From Asparagopsis taxiformis (Eukaryota; Rhodophyta; Florideophyceae; Bonnemaisoniales; Bonnemaisoniaceae): DNA of 64,000 bases. Positions 1 to 9,200 of this stretch are shown one piece after another (position 1 is the stretch's first letter; each line of letters opens with the position of its first letter). The stretch spans positions 62,001 through 126,000 of the forward strand of contig JALQPE010002509.1 in assembly GCA_030407315.1 (NCBI GenBank). Reading direction: 5' to 3'. Position numbers and translations under genes: made by a program. Under the pieces are notes generated by a model, which worked only from the letters and a program-made list of their open reading frames with translations, was not told the origin of the DNA and made no database searches.

Positions 1-502
1 TTCCGAACAGGGTACCTTCATAGTGGGCTCTTGTCATTCTTTGAGTTCCACTCAGCTGAAGAGCCCCATACATCGCAGGCCATCGTAGTAATGCCTTGAA
101 ATCACCACATGCTTCATCCCCAGCATTTCGGTCTATCGGGCCTCCAGTTGAAATGGAATCAGAACCTCGTCCGGTTGCTTCTTCCGATTCCATTAGCGTG
201 CTCGATGCTACGTAGATGTCACTTTCAGCTTCATCGTTGTTGCTGTACACATCAATACAACCTTCTATTGTGTCACCCATAGGGATTGGGGACTCCAATA
301 GGTCATCTGTGGTACACTCACGTCGTAGCTCATTACCTCTCGGGATTTCTTTGTTCATGCAGGCTGCATCACTGCTGCGGATTTCTCCCTGCAGTTTCCC
401 AGGAAGCTGTTTACTGGGACTGGCCACATTGAGTGAATCGAATCTCGCCTTTGTCCTACGACTTGTGGTTTTCTTTCGAATAGGAGTCCGTCTCGGAGCC
501 AT
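1..502 (-). CDS. Partial unknown protein, N-terminal 167 residues
   Basis: An uninterrupted reading frame starts at an ATG at 502 (context TCAAGATGG, behind an A-rich leader) and runs off the left edge without a stop. The first 25 residues are basic (MAPRRTPIRKK...), followed by a Ser/Glu/Asp-rich low-complexity stretch. The last visible part looks folded (LLRWPAMYGALQLSGTQRM), with aromatic and hydrophobic spacing. I do not recognise the family. A basic N-terminus suggests a nuclear or DNA-binding protein, but that is inference. The CACTA-like element at 597 begins only 95 bp upstream of the ATG, so its insertion may have replaced the native promoter. Confidence 0.5.
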   Translation of the reverse strand, partial: MAPRRTPIRKKTTSRRTKARFDSLNVASPSKQLPGKLQGEIRSSDAACMNKEIPRGNELRRECTTDDLLESPIPMGDTIEGCIDVYSNNDEAESDIYVASSTLMESEEATGRGSDSISTGGPIDRNAGDEACGDFKALLRWPAMYGALQLSGTQRMTRAHYEGTLFG

Positions 503-1470
503 CTTGATGTTTTTGTTCTTTTCTTCTTCGCTCAGTTTTGTTGCATAGAATACAACTCTAAACTTCTATGACATGACTACTATCTCAATACAGTACTACT
601 ACTTTTAACCGTTACGAAACCTTTCCAGGCTTTCATTCGATCCAATGAACTGGTTCACCACAATGCTTTGTCCTATGCTCATTGCTTTATGCACATTGAT
701 TGCTATTTCAGCCGGACTCAACATCGTTTTGCTATCTTGTATCGCATTCCCTAACCACAAACCCAGCCAAGATGTATCCATTTCCGGAAAACGGCCGTTT
801 ATTTCGCAGTGATGCTCTAGGCACTAATACTGAATCTGATTTTCTCATACACGTGCTTCCTACTCGTATACTCTACCACATTTTCGGCCCTATTTACAAG
901 TTGAAAACACAATCTCTCGTTGAATCGTACTCGGTGTGATATCTTAAATTAGCATAAATTTATATATTGCAATGCAGATTCACTGCTCGCTTGCAACATG
1001 AAAATTATAAAATTTCTCCCACACTGCTGTTTCCTAGCCTCCCACATCCACGTGGCCCGCTTTGACTGCCTGCCAAGTGTGCTCAGAGCATGCAATGACG
1101 TCATCGATATATACCGTCCAAATCATCACTGGAAGCGCGGACTCCTCGTCCAGGAAAGTGCGCCATTTTTCCTACTCCTCGCCTCCCCCTTTCCAGTAGG
1201 CCCCATATGCTAGTGTTTTTTCTATATTTCTGTAGTGATGACGTCATTATAGACTAGAGAAGGCGGTAGAAGATACAATAATTTTGCGCCTGTTCTGCCA
1301 GGTCATGTGCTTCAAAGCGTAATTCGCACCCTAGGTATCGTTTTTCTGGGCCTCCCATCGCACCGCTCCGTTTCAAATTCATCCCTCTATTGTTCTCCTA
1401 CACGTCATTTCCGCCCGCAGAATGCTACTTAAACAACAGATTCTGGAAATCCCTGTTTCCATCTTCATAT

Positions 1471-1597
1471 CCGTCGGAAACAAAGCAACAACTCTGGCTG
1501 TGGAAGCAGTATAGATCATCTATACTGCTTCCAAAGCGTAAGTTGTAGATCATCAATACTGCTTCCAGAGCCAAAGTTGTTGCTTTGTCTCCGACGG
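1471..1597 (+). repeat. Imperfect fold-back inside CACTA copy A
   Basis: Outer arms 1471-1493 and 1575-1597 pair with one mismatch. Further in, TATAGATCATCTATA and two copies of the ATACTGCTTCCA/GGAAGCAGTAT motif add nested pairing. The inverted copy B has a fold-back at the same place with a completely different arm sequence (14354-14423), although the flanking DNA matches. Confidence 0.75.
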
Positions 1598-1612
1598 ATA
1601 TGAACCATGATG

Positions 1613-1898
1613 GTACGTTTCCACAACTCACGCCACTAACCCAGTTTTCTATTCGTTTTCTCTTTCTCAGGTTTCCAGTCGGTGAGTGTTCCACTTCTAC
1701 TTTCATTTATCTTTCTCTCTTACCACTTCTCCACTAATTTTCTTTTCTGCCTGTGAGTACATATCTCAATTTGGGATGCAATGGTATTTGTTAAGGTACG
1801 TTAGTCTCCTAATCACCATCAATTTCCCTCTCCAATTCAACGTCACTAACTTGTTTCCTTTCTATACATCATTTTTTCTTATTCTCTTCATTTCCTAG
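1613..1898 (+). other. Conserved splice-signal series (putative spliced leader)
   Basis: Three intron-like intervals follow one another: 1613-1670 (GTACGT ... CACTAAC ... TTTCTCAG), 1682-1757 (GTGAGT ... CACTAAT ... TGTGAG) and 1796-1898 (GTACGTTAG ... TCACTAAC ... TTTCCTAG). They leave mini-exons of 11 and 38 nt. The same signals survive in copy B on the minus strand. The arrangement suggests that each element carries a transcription unit pointing from its outer end inward. In copy B this would read straight into the ParB-dioxygenase gene. The splice sites are read by eye only. Confidence 0.4.
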
Positions 1899-2305
1899 CT
1901 TATTCATGCAGCTCAATCAGTTGATAGATTTCTAGACTTTTCTAGTAGTTTTAGTTTTACTCGTCGGAATAGTGTTAGTTGTAGTAGCATTTTTAACATA
2001 GGGATTGTTTATTCTCAATGTAGCCTGCGCAAATAAACAAATCCAGAGTGAAGCTTCCCATATCGCACCCTCTTAGATTGCTACCTATCCTACCGCGTAT
2101 ACCTCTCGCTAGCTCATAGTCACTACGAAATAAAAATTCCTAGCCGTACTATTCTGTCCATTCCCATATGAATACCGTCCATGCCCCATCCTCATAGCGG
2201 TAGAACTGCCTTCCTCTACCCCAGAAAAGATGCCCACGACAGCGTGACGCTCCATCTCATCCACCACTCCCAGACACCGAATTTTACTATATCAGGACAC
2301 TACTT

Positions 2306-2600
2306 TTACTGTCTCCAGGTGCTGCCCAGGGCAGCACGAAATACTGTCTCCAGGTGCTGCCCAGGGCAGCATGAAATACTGTCTCCAGGTGCTGCCCAGG
2401 GCAGCACGAAATACTGTCTACAGGTGCTGCCCAGGGCAGCACGAAATACTGTCTACAGGTGCTGCCCAGGGCAGCACAAAGTACTGTCTACAGGTGCTGC
2501 CCAGGACAATGAAAATCACTGTCTCCAGGTACTGCCCAGGACAGTGAAAATCACTGTCTCCAGGTACTGCCCAGGACAGTGCACCGTGTTGGTTCCATCT
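2306..2600 (+). repeat. 35-bp minisatellite in CACTA copy A
   Basis: About eight tandem units built on CTGTCTCCAGGTGCTGCCCA, period 35 bp (unit starts at 2308, 2343, 2378, 2413 and on). Because 35 is not a multiple of three and no frame holds a stop, long artificial reading frames cross it on both strands. It grades into degenerate ACTGTC repeats up to about 2915. Confidence 0.9.
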
Positions 2601-2939
2601 ATTGTCCCAGGCAGCGTATTTCACTATCCGGCCATGTTGCCTTGGCCAATACAAAACACTATCCGCCAACACTGCCCAGTACAGTAAATTACATCATATC
2701 CAACTATTGAATAAATCATTAATTTTTACTGTCTCCATTCACTGCCTCAGACAGTACTGTGAGACAGTGTTTTTTACTGTCTGCAGACAGTGTTCCGTAC
2801 TGTCTGCCAGACAGTGCAAATCACTGTCTCGAAGTGTGGCATTAATTTTCATTTGCCGCATAGTGATTTTTACTGTCTCAGACAGTAAAAATCACTGTCT
2901 CGCAGTACTGTCTGAGGCCCCCTTTTCAACACCGTAGTG

Positions 2940-4888
2940 ATGTCTCGCTCACCGTTGTTGAGGTACTTGATGGGGATGAGGTGATATACTCGAGGATAGT
3001 CGCACAGGTTGTGTACTGGCTGAATGTTGCACGCTGTGCATTTGTGCACAGCGGCATAGCCGGGGAAGCGACAGTGTGATCCAAGCGAGCAGGGAAAGGG
3101 GCGTGGCGTAGTTGCATCGGGCGGAATGCGCACAGAGCGTGAAACTACTGTCCCGCCACCACCCCCCTGCGGTTGAGAAGCTTCAACCGAGGTTTCGGGG
3201 TTCTGCTGTTCCGTGGCGATAGCAGAGTCGGGAACAGGAGCAGACGTGGGTGGGAGACGGCCATGGGGAGCGGGGGGGGGGGTGAGTCGGGTTGTGAGGG
3301 GAAGGGGGAGGATAGTTGGGCTTCGAGGGGGAAGGGGCGCGGGCTGTTGAGTCCGGCTTGGCTTGGGAGTCAGGAGGAGAAATGTCCATCGGATTGATTT
3401 CGTCCTCAGGAAGGGGTTGTGAGGGAAGGGGAACGGGGAGAGGTTCCATGATATTCTCCCCGAATTGGGTCGGAGAGCGAGCCTGCCGAGTCACCTGTGA
3501 TGGTGACTTCGGAGGAGTGGCTGATGCCACAGGGGAGGAGCAGGAACGCTCTCTGCCGCTTTCTCGCTCCTTCCCCACATCTTTTGCGCCTTGACTGGCC
3601 GCAGTGGCGAGCACTGCATCGCCAGATGCTCCGGGAGGAGGGGGCGGAGTCTCACGATCCGGTGCAATGTTGAAACGTTGCAGGATGACGGTTCGGAAAT
3701 CTTCTCGGCGACGCTCGTGGTTCTTCTCCTGTTTTGGCACAGGTTCTTCTTCATATTGAACCATGCGCTTGAACACGGATTTCCAGGTCGGGATCATGTC
3801 CGTTCCATCCGGTTCGAGGTCCTCCAGGTCTGCCAGCTCGTCCGTAGTCTTCCCAACCTTGGGTGCGACTTCACGGATTACCAGGTAGAAATCTCTGATG
3901 TAATTGAGATACACCCTGAGCTGGAGACCTGGGATGCGACCAAAGGACTGGAGCAATTTCACAGAGCGGTAGTGAATGCACCTAACCATCAGCTCACTGG
4001 CACGGTCCTCAGCCTTTGTGAACGCGGTGTCCTTCAGCACTAGAAGGCTGATTCCAACCTCATTTTCCTTCCTACCAGAGGCCATCTTGTACGCCTCGTA
4101 CGTGTGTGGTGAACGTCTCATGTTCAGAGCCACATTGACGATAGACGTCACCGTACTCTTCCTGAGTATGCCACTGAAGTGACGCTGGAAGAACCAGTTG
4201 CACAGCTGCGAAGCTGTCATACTGGAGAGTTTCCAGTCCCCTTCCTTCGCGTACTTCAAGTTGCAGTTGTATATGCTGATGATAGCATGAATACGGTCGC
4301 GGATGGTGGTCGGTAAAACCGTGTGCACCAGTTCGTTCAGCCGCTGACTCAGGTAGAGCACGTCTTCCATCGTCATGGCTTGTCCATCTGGCCTGACGCT
4401 TCCTGAACAGGAACGCTGTCCACAATAGAAGCCAGACGTTCAACTCCTTCCGCTTTGGCTCGGACAAGAGCGCCACGACGATGGAGACCATCCGCGATGT
4501 AGAAGCGTGTTTCGTCGGACTCGTGGGCTAGACCAACGACAGTCACGGAGCCCACGGAAGAGGTCTGAAAGCCTTCAAGAACCATCTTCTGAAACAACAC
4601 ATCAACATGCGACTCATCAACCTCGCGCGATGTTTCTTCCGTGACATGAATGTCCGCAATCGGAAGTGTCATCTGCCGGAACTCGTAGTTCGCAAGCGTG
4701 CTACCAGCCCGGGCATCGCGGGGACTGCCAGCTCCCGAGCTGGAGCGCGGGAAGATGCAGCTGCGAGACGAGAGCGTTGACGATGAAACATGTTTGTGGG
4801 TGGGATAAACAAGCTCTTGAACTCTGAACGGTGTATAGAGGTGAAGTGGGCACGAAAAGGGCAGGGAGTGAAGAGAAAGAGAGGGCAC
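2940..4888 (-). pseudogene. ParB-like / zinc-finger gene, frameshifted and 3'-truncated
   Basis: The N-terminal frame (ATG at 4672, or an upstream in-frame start) gives a ParB-type core with the signature YIADGLHRRGAL. After a frame change near 4390 it continues as a helical region (DGQAMTMEDVLYLSQRLNE) and a Pro/Ser-rich tail. A second frame change lies at a G10 homopolymer near 3271-3280. The last frame ends in a zinc finger (HKCTACNIQPVHNLCDY) that clearly matches the C-terminal finger of the ParB-methyltransferase genes at 40622-43563 and 49350-52223. The frame stops at 2940, exactly where CACTA copy A begins, so the final Cys pair is lost. No methyltransferase domain lies between. The homopolymer shift could be a sequencing error; the other shift and the truncation argue for a dead gene. 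Confidence 0.6.
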
Positions 4889-5248
4889 GGGAGAGCAAGG
4901 ATTGAAGAGAGAGAGAGAGGGATGGGGACACTGTCACTGTGCGGAGACAGATGGATGCAAAGCGGGAGAAGCAGAGAGAGATGCGAAGAGCGAAGCTTGG
5001 AAAGCAGGGGGAGTTGGGCTGAAGCAGGGAGATGCACGATCTGAATTGCCTTTGAGGTGCTGGAGTACTACAAGGAGTAGTAGATGAGTAGCAGAGGAGA
5101 GTGACAGGAAATCGTGTAGACGTAACGTTTGGAGGGTTAACTGAAGGGTGCGAATAAATTCGCGCCCACGCGCCAAAAGACTCACCGGTTGCGTTCAAAT
5201 CAATCAGTACCCAATGAACAGTCGTGAAGAGAGTACAAGAAGGGCGTG

Positions 5249-6081
5249 AAAATTTGGTAATTTTGAGCCCAAAAAATTACCAAATTTTAGACCCGTCCGG
5301 CGCCCACCTGTTCCAGATTTGGACAACCGCTCCTGCCCCAGGCTACGTCAAGTTCATACATTCCATGCTTTACTGATGTTTTTAAACATTCCAAATGCTA
5401 CGCTTCTTCGCTGGATGGTCGTTGACGAACATTGACGGCGCATTGAAGCTCTGTTCAAAACCGAACCGGTATTACCATGACGTGCATCTATGTCCGTCTA
5501 CTTCTCTCCTCATACAATCTTGAACATCTAGTCATCGTGATGCATCCAGACAGTTGTGCACCAATAGTCGATAAAAAATTGCACCGAACTATAGAAGGTG
5601 CTGCCCACGTGGTGCTTACTCGTGGTGGTGAGTGTTCCATGGCATAAGGTCGCTGGTACAAAGTAGGACGGAGTACGAGCCATACGGTCACTACGAGTGG
5701 GGCATAAAATTTGGTAATTTTTTGGGCTCAAAAATTACCAAATTTTAGACTAGTCTGGCGACCGTCTGCACCAGATTTGGACAACGCTCCTGCTCCACAT
5801 TTCGTCTAGTCGTCGCATTCGATGCTTTAATGATGTATGTTTCTGAATATTCCGACGGTGTTCGTCGTAGTACATTGAGACTGTTGTGCACCAGCAGTCC
5901 AGAAATGTATTTGAAAGGAACTATAGAAGGTGCTGCCCACGTGGTGCTGACCGATGGTGGTGAGTGTTTCATGGAATATGGACGGGAGCACAAAGCAGGG
6001 CGGTGTACGAGCCATACGGTGACTACGAGTGGGGCATAAAATTTGGTAATTTTTTGGGCTCAAAAATTACCAAATTTTAGA
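5249..6081. repeat. Tandem units headed by an AT-rich palindrome
   Basis: Three copies of an inverted repeat built on AATTTGGTAATTTTT and its complement start near 5249, 5706 and 6038. Each is followed by a related tail (TTAGACTAGTCTGG ... CCAGATTTGGACAA) and, in the first two units, by GGTGCTGCCCACGTGGTGCT and CATACGGT(C/G)ACTACGAG. Units are roughly 330-460 bp. I see no gene in them. They look like tandem copies of a small non-coding element. Confidence 0.75.
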
Positions 6082-6459
6082 CTAGTCTGGAACTTCTCCG
6101 TGCCACTCCATGGAGTATAGTGTTTGCACTGAGTGCTCTGTCTGCAGTTGCGAAGCTGCAAGAAACACTATAGGATGAATTACGATTCTGGTAAAACTAT
6201 GTCATTCTTTGAAGTTTTCAGTCTTCATGTATACTCATCAGTACTTTGCAATATTTCCTGGCTTCCATGGAAATAGAGAACATGTTCTCTGCAACGACTG
6301 TAACGGTCAGCTCTGAGATCTCCCCTTCCAATTTCGTTCTTCTACAGATTGATAGATTATACAGATTTGTATCCTCATAATATAGAGGCGTACAGCGTTT
6401 CCCTCCCTTCCAAACAGCTGTTTGCACCTAGGTGCTACCTCAATCCAGGTTATCGAGAT

Positions 6460-6969
6460 ATGGCTAGACCGAGAAAGTCTAGGAATGGCCCGAGGCTCCG
6501 TTTCAACTATGTAGCCCCTGTCCGCAATCGGACTAGACGCTCGACATCCAGAACAGTCTCAAATCCTTTTGCCGTTCAGGAAATGGACTGCAATACACCA
6601 GAAACCCATCATCCTCGCCCGGCAACAGAGTATGGTAGCACTTCGAACCCTCCCCATGCTCCCATAGCTACCAATTCGCAGACCCCAGATCCAGATCCAG
6701 TCCTCCCTTCCTCGTCTTCACAGGATATCTTCAGACCTGGGAGCAATTCTCGTCTGTGTTCTCGGAAATGGACGCGGACGTCCACAACCTCTAGTACACC
6801 TAGTATTACTAGGCGGACGTCCATGTTCTCCAGTATTTTTGGATGTCCGCCTAGAACCGGACGTCCATGCGGTCTAGTACGTCTAGTATTACTAGGACGA
6901 CATTCATTGTTTCTAGTACCACGGATGTCCCCCTCGGGATGGACTTCCGCCATGTCTATGTCCTCCTAG
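6460..6969 (+). CDS. Hypothetical basic N-terminal fragment
   Basis: From the ATG at 6460 the frame begins MARPRKSRNGPRLRF, basic like the gene at the left edge. A Pro/Ser/Thr-rich linker follows, then a run translated from short DNA repeats (CTAGTATTACTAGG, GGACGTCC). The first ~85 residues look like a real N-terminus. The repeat-derived rest does not, so this is probably a gene start cut off by repeats. Function unknown. Confidence 0.25.
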   Translation: MARPRKSRNGPRLRFNYVAPVRNRTRRSTSRTVSNPFAVQEMDCNTPETHHPRPATEYGSTSNPPHAPIATNSQTPDPDPVLPSSSSQDIFRPGSNSRLCSRKWTRTSTTSSTPSITRRTSMFSSIFGCPPRTGRPCGLVRLVLLGRHSLFLVPRMSPSGWTSAMSMSS

Positions 6970-7329
6970 GACGGGCGCCGGTTCAGAAATTCAAAAATTT
7001 CGACCCCAGAAATTTCTGCCGCCGTGCTCGACTTGGATGTCCGCATCTATCACGGCGACCACTCTATTTTTCCTTGTCGGTCGACTCCAATTTCGTCTTT
7101 AATTTTTTCATCCTCTCGCTCACACCCCCTTCCAGTTGGTGCTCACCTCCCCCGTACTGTACCTCAAACACCCCCAATACCACTCTAGCACGCATTTTCA
7201 GCTACCTATCCCCGCTTCCACGGTGCACACCTCCATTCCATACCTACTTTTCTGCTCTACCGTACAGATTTCATATAACCAGTCCTCATACTACCTCAGA
7301 ATAGGGCAAAACACCCCCTATCTCCTCGA

Positions 7330-8020
7330 CCATGGTCTTCCCCATCACCTTTGAAACGTATTGTTCTTCAATACCCTCTCTCCTCTACCTTCAACCCCTC
7401 TCCTTCGCCCTCTCCACAAACTTCCCCTGCAGCTTACTCTTCGAAAACCTCTCACTCCCATCCCGTACCCGATCTGCTCCACCCCTCCCTCCCTCAGCTG
7501 CTCCATGCCCCCACGACATCCGCATCTTCGATACCGTATACACCACCACCACCGGCCGACGCTCCCGCTCCCCCGCCATCTCCCCAGAAACCTCCCCGCT
7601 CTGAACCACATATCAACCCCCCACTTCGCACCCATACTCCCACTCCCCTCCCTCCCCAAATACAATAACCCCCTTCTTCTCCATCACATCCCCACTCACC
7701 ACAGCCAGAACAGACGCCACCCCCTCCCCCCTCTTTCTACTCACTTTCCTAAAAACCCCTCCTCTCGGCGCCTTCAACCGCACCCTCCTACGGTCCCACC
7801 TAAACACCTCCTCCGCCCTCACTACCCCAACACCCCGCAGCGTCTCCCCAATCCCCATAATATGCTTGTCGGCACTCCTCTCCGAGTCACACTCCAATCT
7901 AAACCCGCACTCCGTACATTCCACCTCCCCCTGTACCATCCCAAGATTCCATCCCCCCACAGAACACATCCTCATACCACAGAAGAATTTTCTTCCTCTC
8001 ATACCTCATCCTTAAAACCT
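7330..8020. other. Strongly pyrimidine-biased tract
   Basis: For about 700 bp the plus strand is almost free of G and dominated by C and T. All frames stay open by composition: proline/serine-rich on plus, glycine/arginine-rich on minus. A minus frame at 7613-8002 contains CTECGFRLECDSERSADKHI, faintly zinc-finger-like, but composition alone could produce it. I do not call a gene here. Confidence 0.6.
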
Positions 8021-8349
8021 CCATCAGCTCCATGTAAATTTCGATGTAAATATTTTCTATACTATGCAATCTCAAACATGTATGAGCGTATGCCTTTCCG
8101 CTTTGTCAACCCTGAATATTGGTACTCATGTATTCATAAAATAGGGCCACCCACATCCCTATCCCGTTCTGCAATCTTTACAAACCACTAGACGCATACT
8201 CCACAACTATACAACAAACACTACTCGCTATTTCAGACGACGCGGTACACAAGTAGCGTAGTCTCAACCTTCCGTGCAGCCTTCCCTGATGCGTACAAGT
8301 GCGAAAGACGTCTAGACTACTACTACTACGATATAGTATATCAGAAGTG

Positions 8350-8990
8350 AGTGCGGGAATTTTCGGCACAGGAGATGCTGGGCCACCAAATTGATTTTTC
8401 GGAAATTTTAGAATTTCTGGGCTGGCCAGCAATGCAATCGAGCTGGACATCCACCGGACGTCCATTTCAGGTTGGTCGTGAGAGAGTGGGGCGGGACCAT
8501 GATGAAACAAGGACCAAGACCTGTCCCTGGCGTATTGAGCCTGAAATCGACCCGTCGTGAGACGTGGTTTTGCCTTACAGTTGGTGCTTATAGAAGCCAG
8601 TGATAGCCCCGATCGGGGCGGCGGCCGGTTCCGGCTTACAGTTGGTGCTTACAGACGCCAGTGATAGCCCCCGATCAGGGCCGGCGGTCGGTTCCTGGGG
8701 CCGTTGTGGCCAAATTAGACACCCTGATTTGAATTAAAATTTGGGCTATTCTCAAAAACATGCACATGTGAACATGTTTTTGAGATGAGGGTGTGCCGTA
8801 CGGCACAATCGACCCGCCCAAATCGATGTTTTTTGCAATATTTTTTTGTGCCCGAAATTGTAGAATTTCTGGGCTGGCCAGCAATGCATCTGAGCTGGAC
8901 ATCCACCGGACGTCCATTTCAGGTTGGTCGTGTATCGTGCACGTCCACCCATTACCGGAAGCAAGTAGGCGATGAAGCACGTACAAACCC
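8350..8990 (+). repeat. Dispersed 400-500 bp repeat, two partial units
   Basis: A partial unit (about 8350-8718) is followed by another beginning ACACCCTGATTTGAATT at 8719. Diagnostic parts are the fold-back CTCAAAAACATG ... CATGTTTTTGAG, the palindrome GTGCCGTACGGCAC, and GGACATCCACCGGACGTCC. The same family recurs at 28144-29210, 29953-30160 and 33893-34121. No coding capacity is evident. Confidence 0.85.
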
Positions 8991-9200
8991 AATTGTTCTG
9001 CTATTTCTAGCATAGACTATCGAGTCTAGAGATGTGAGGGAATCGTCCTGGAAATCATGCTCCAACCCACGAGGGAATGGACAATCTAGTTTGAAAGCAT
9101 GGAACGGAAGTACATTATACTAGGTTCATAGATTGAAAGTGATAAAGGAGATGATTATATTCTCGATAATTGTTTACCAAAGTAGTAGTTGTTAAGCTAT

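Larger units (their letters stand above)
597..2939 (+). mobile_element. CACTA-like non-autonomous element, copy A
   Basis: The same 2.3 kb sequence occurs inverted at 12980-15301, and the two copies define the ends. One terminus is CACTACATTCAACCGTT in copy B (TACTAC in copy A, one mutation). The other, read inward, is CACTACGGTGTTG. Shared CACTAC termini plus a subterminal zone packed with ACAGT/ACTGT repeats (about 2690-2915) are classic for CACTA elements, where such repeats bind transposase. No transposase is encoded. I see no clean target-site duplication. Inside are a conserved set of splice signals, a fold-back and a 35-bp minisatellite. Copies A and B differ by scattered substitutions and small indels, so they are not recent twins. 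Confidence 0.7.

Noticed and set aside
2181..2937. Long reading frames across the minisatellite (2181-2687, 2602-2937, and counterparts at 12982-13710)
   Set aside because: They exist because the 35-bp unit has no stop in any frame; the product is a frame-cycling repeat with no protein character.
3183..3594. Plus-strand glycine-rich frames opposite the ParB/zinc-finger gene
   Set aside because: Antisense shadows of a Pro/Ser-rich coding region.
7345..8191. Several overlapping frames of 90-276 codons on both strands
   Set aside because: All arise from the pyrimidine-biased composition; none has a recognisable domain.
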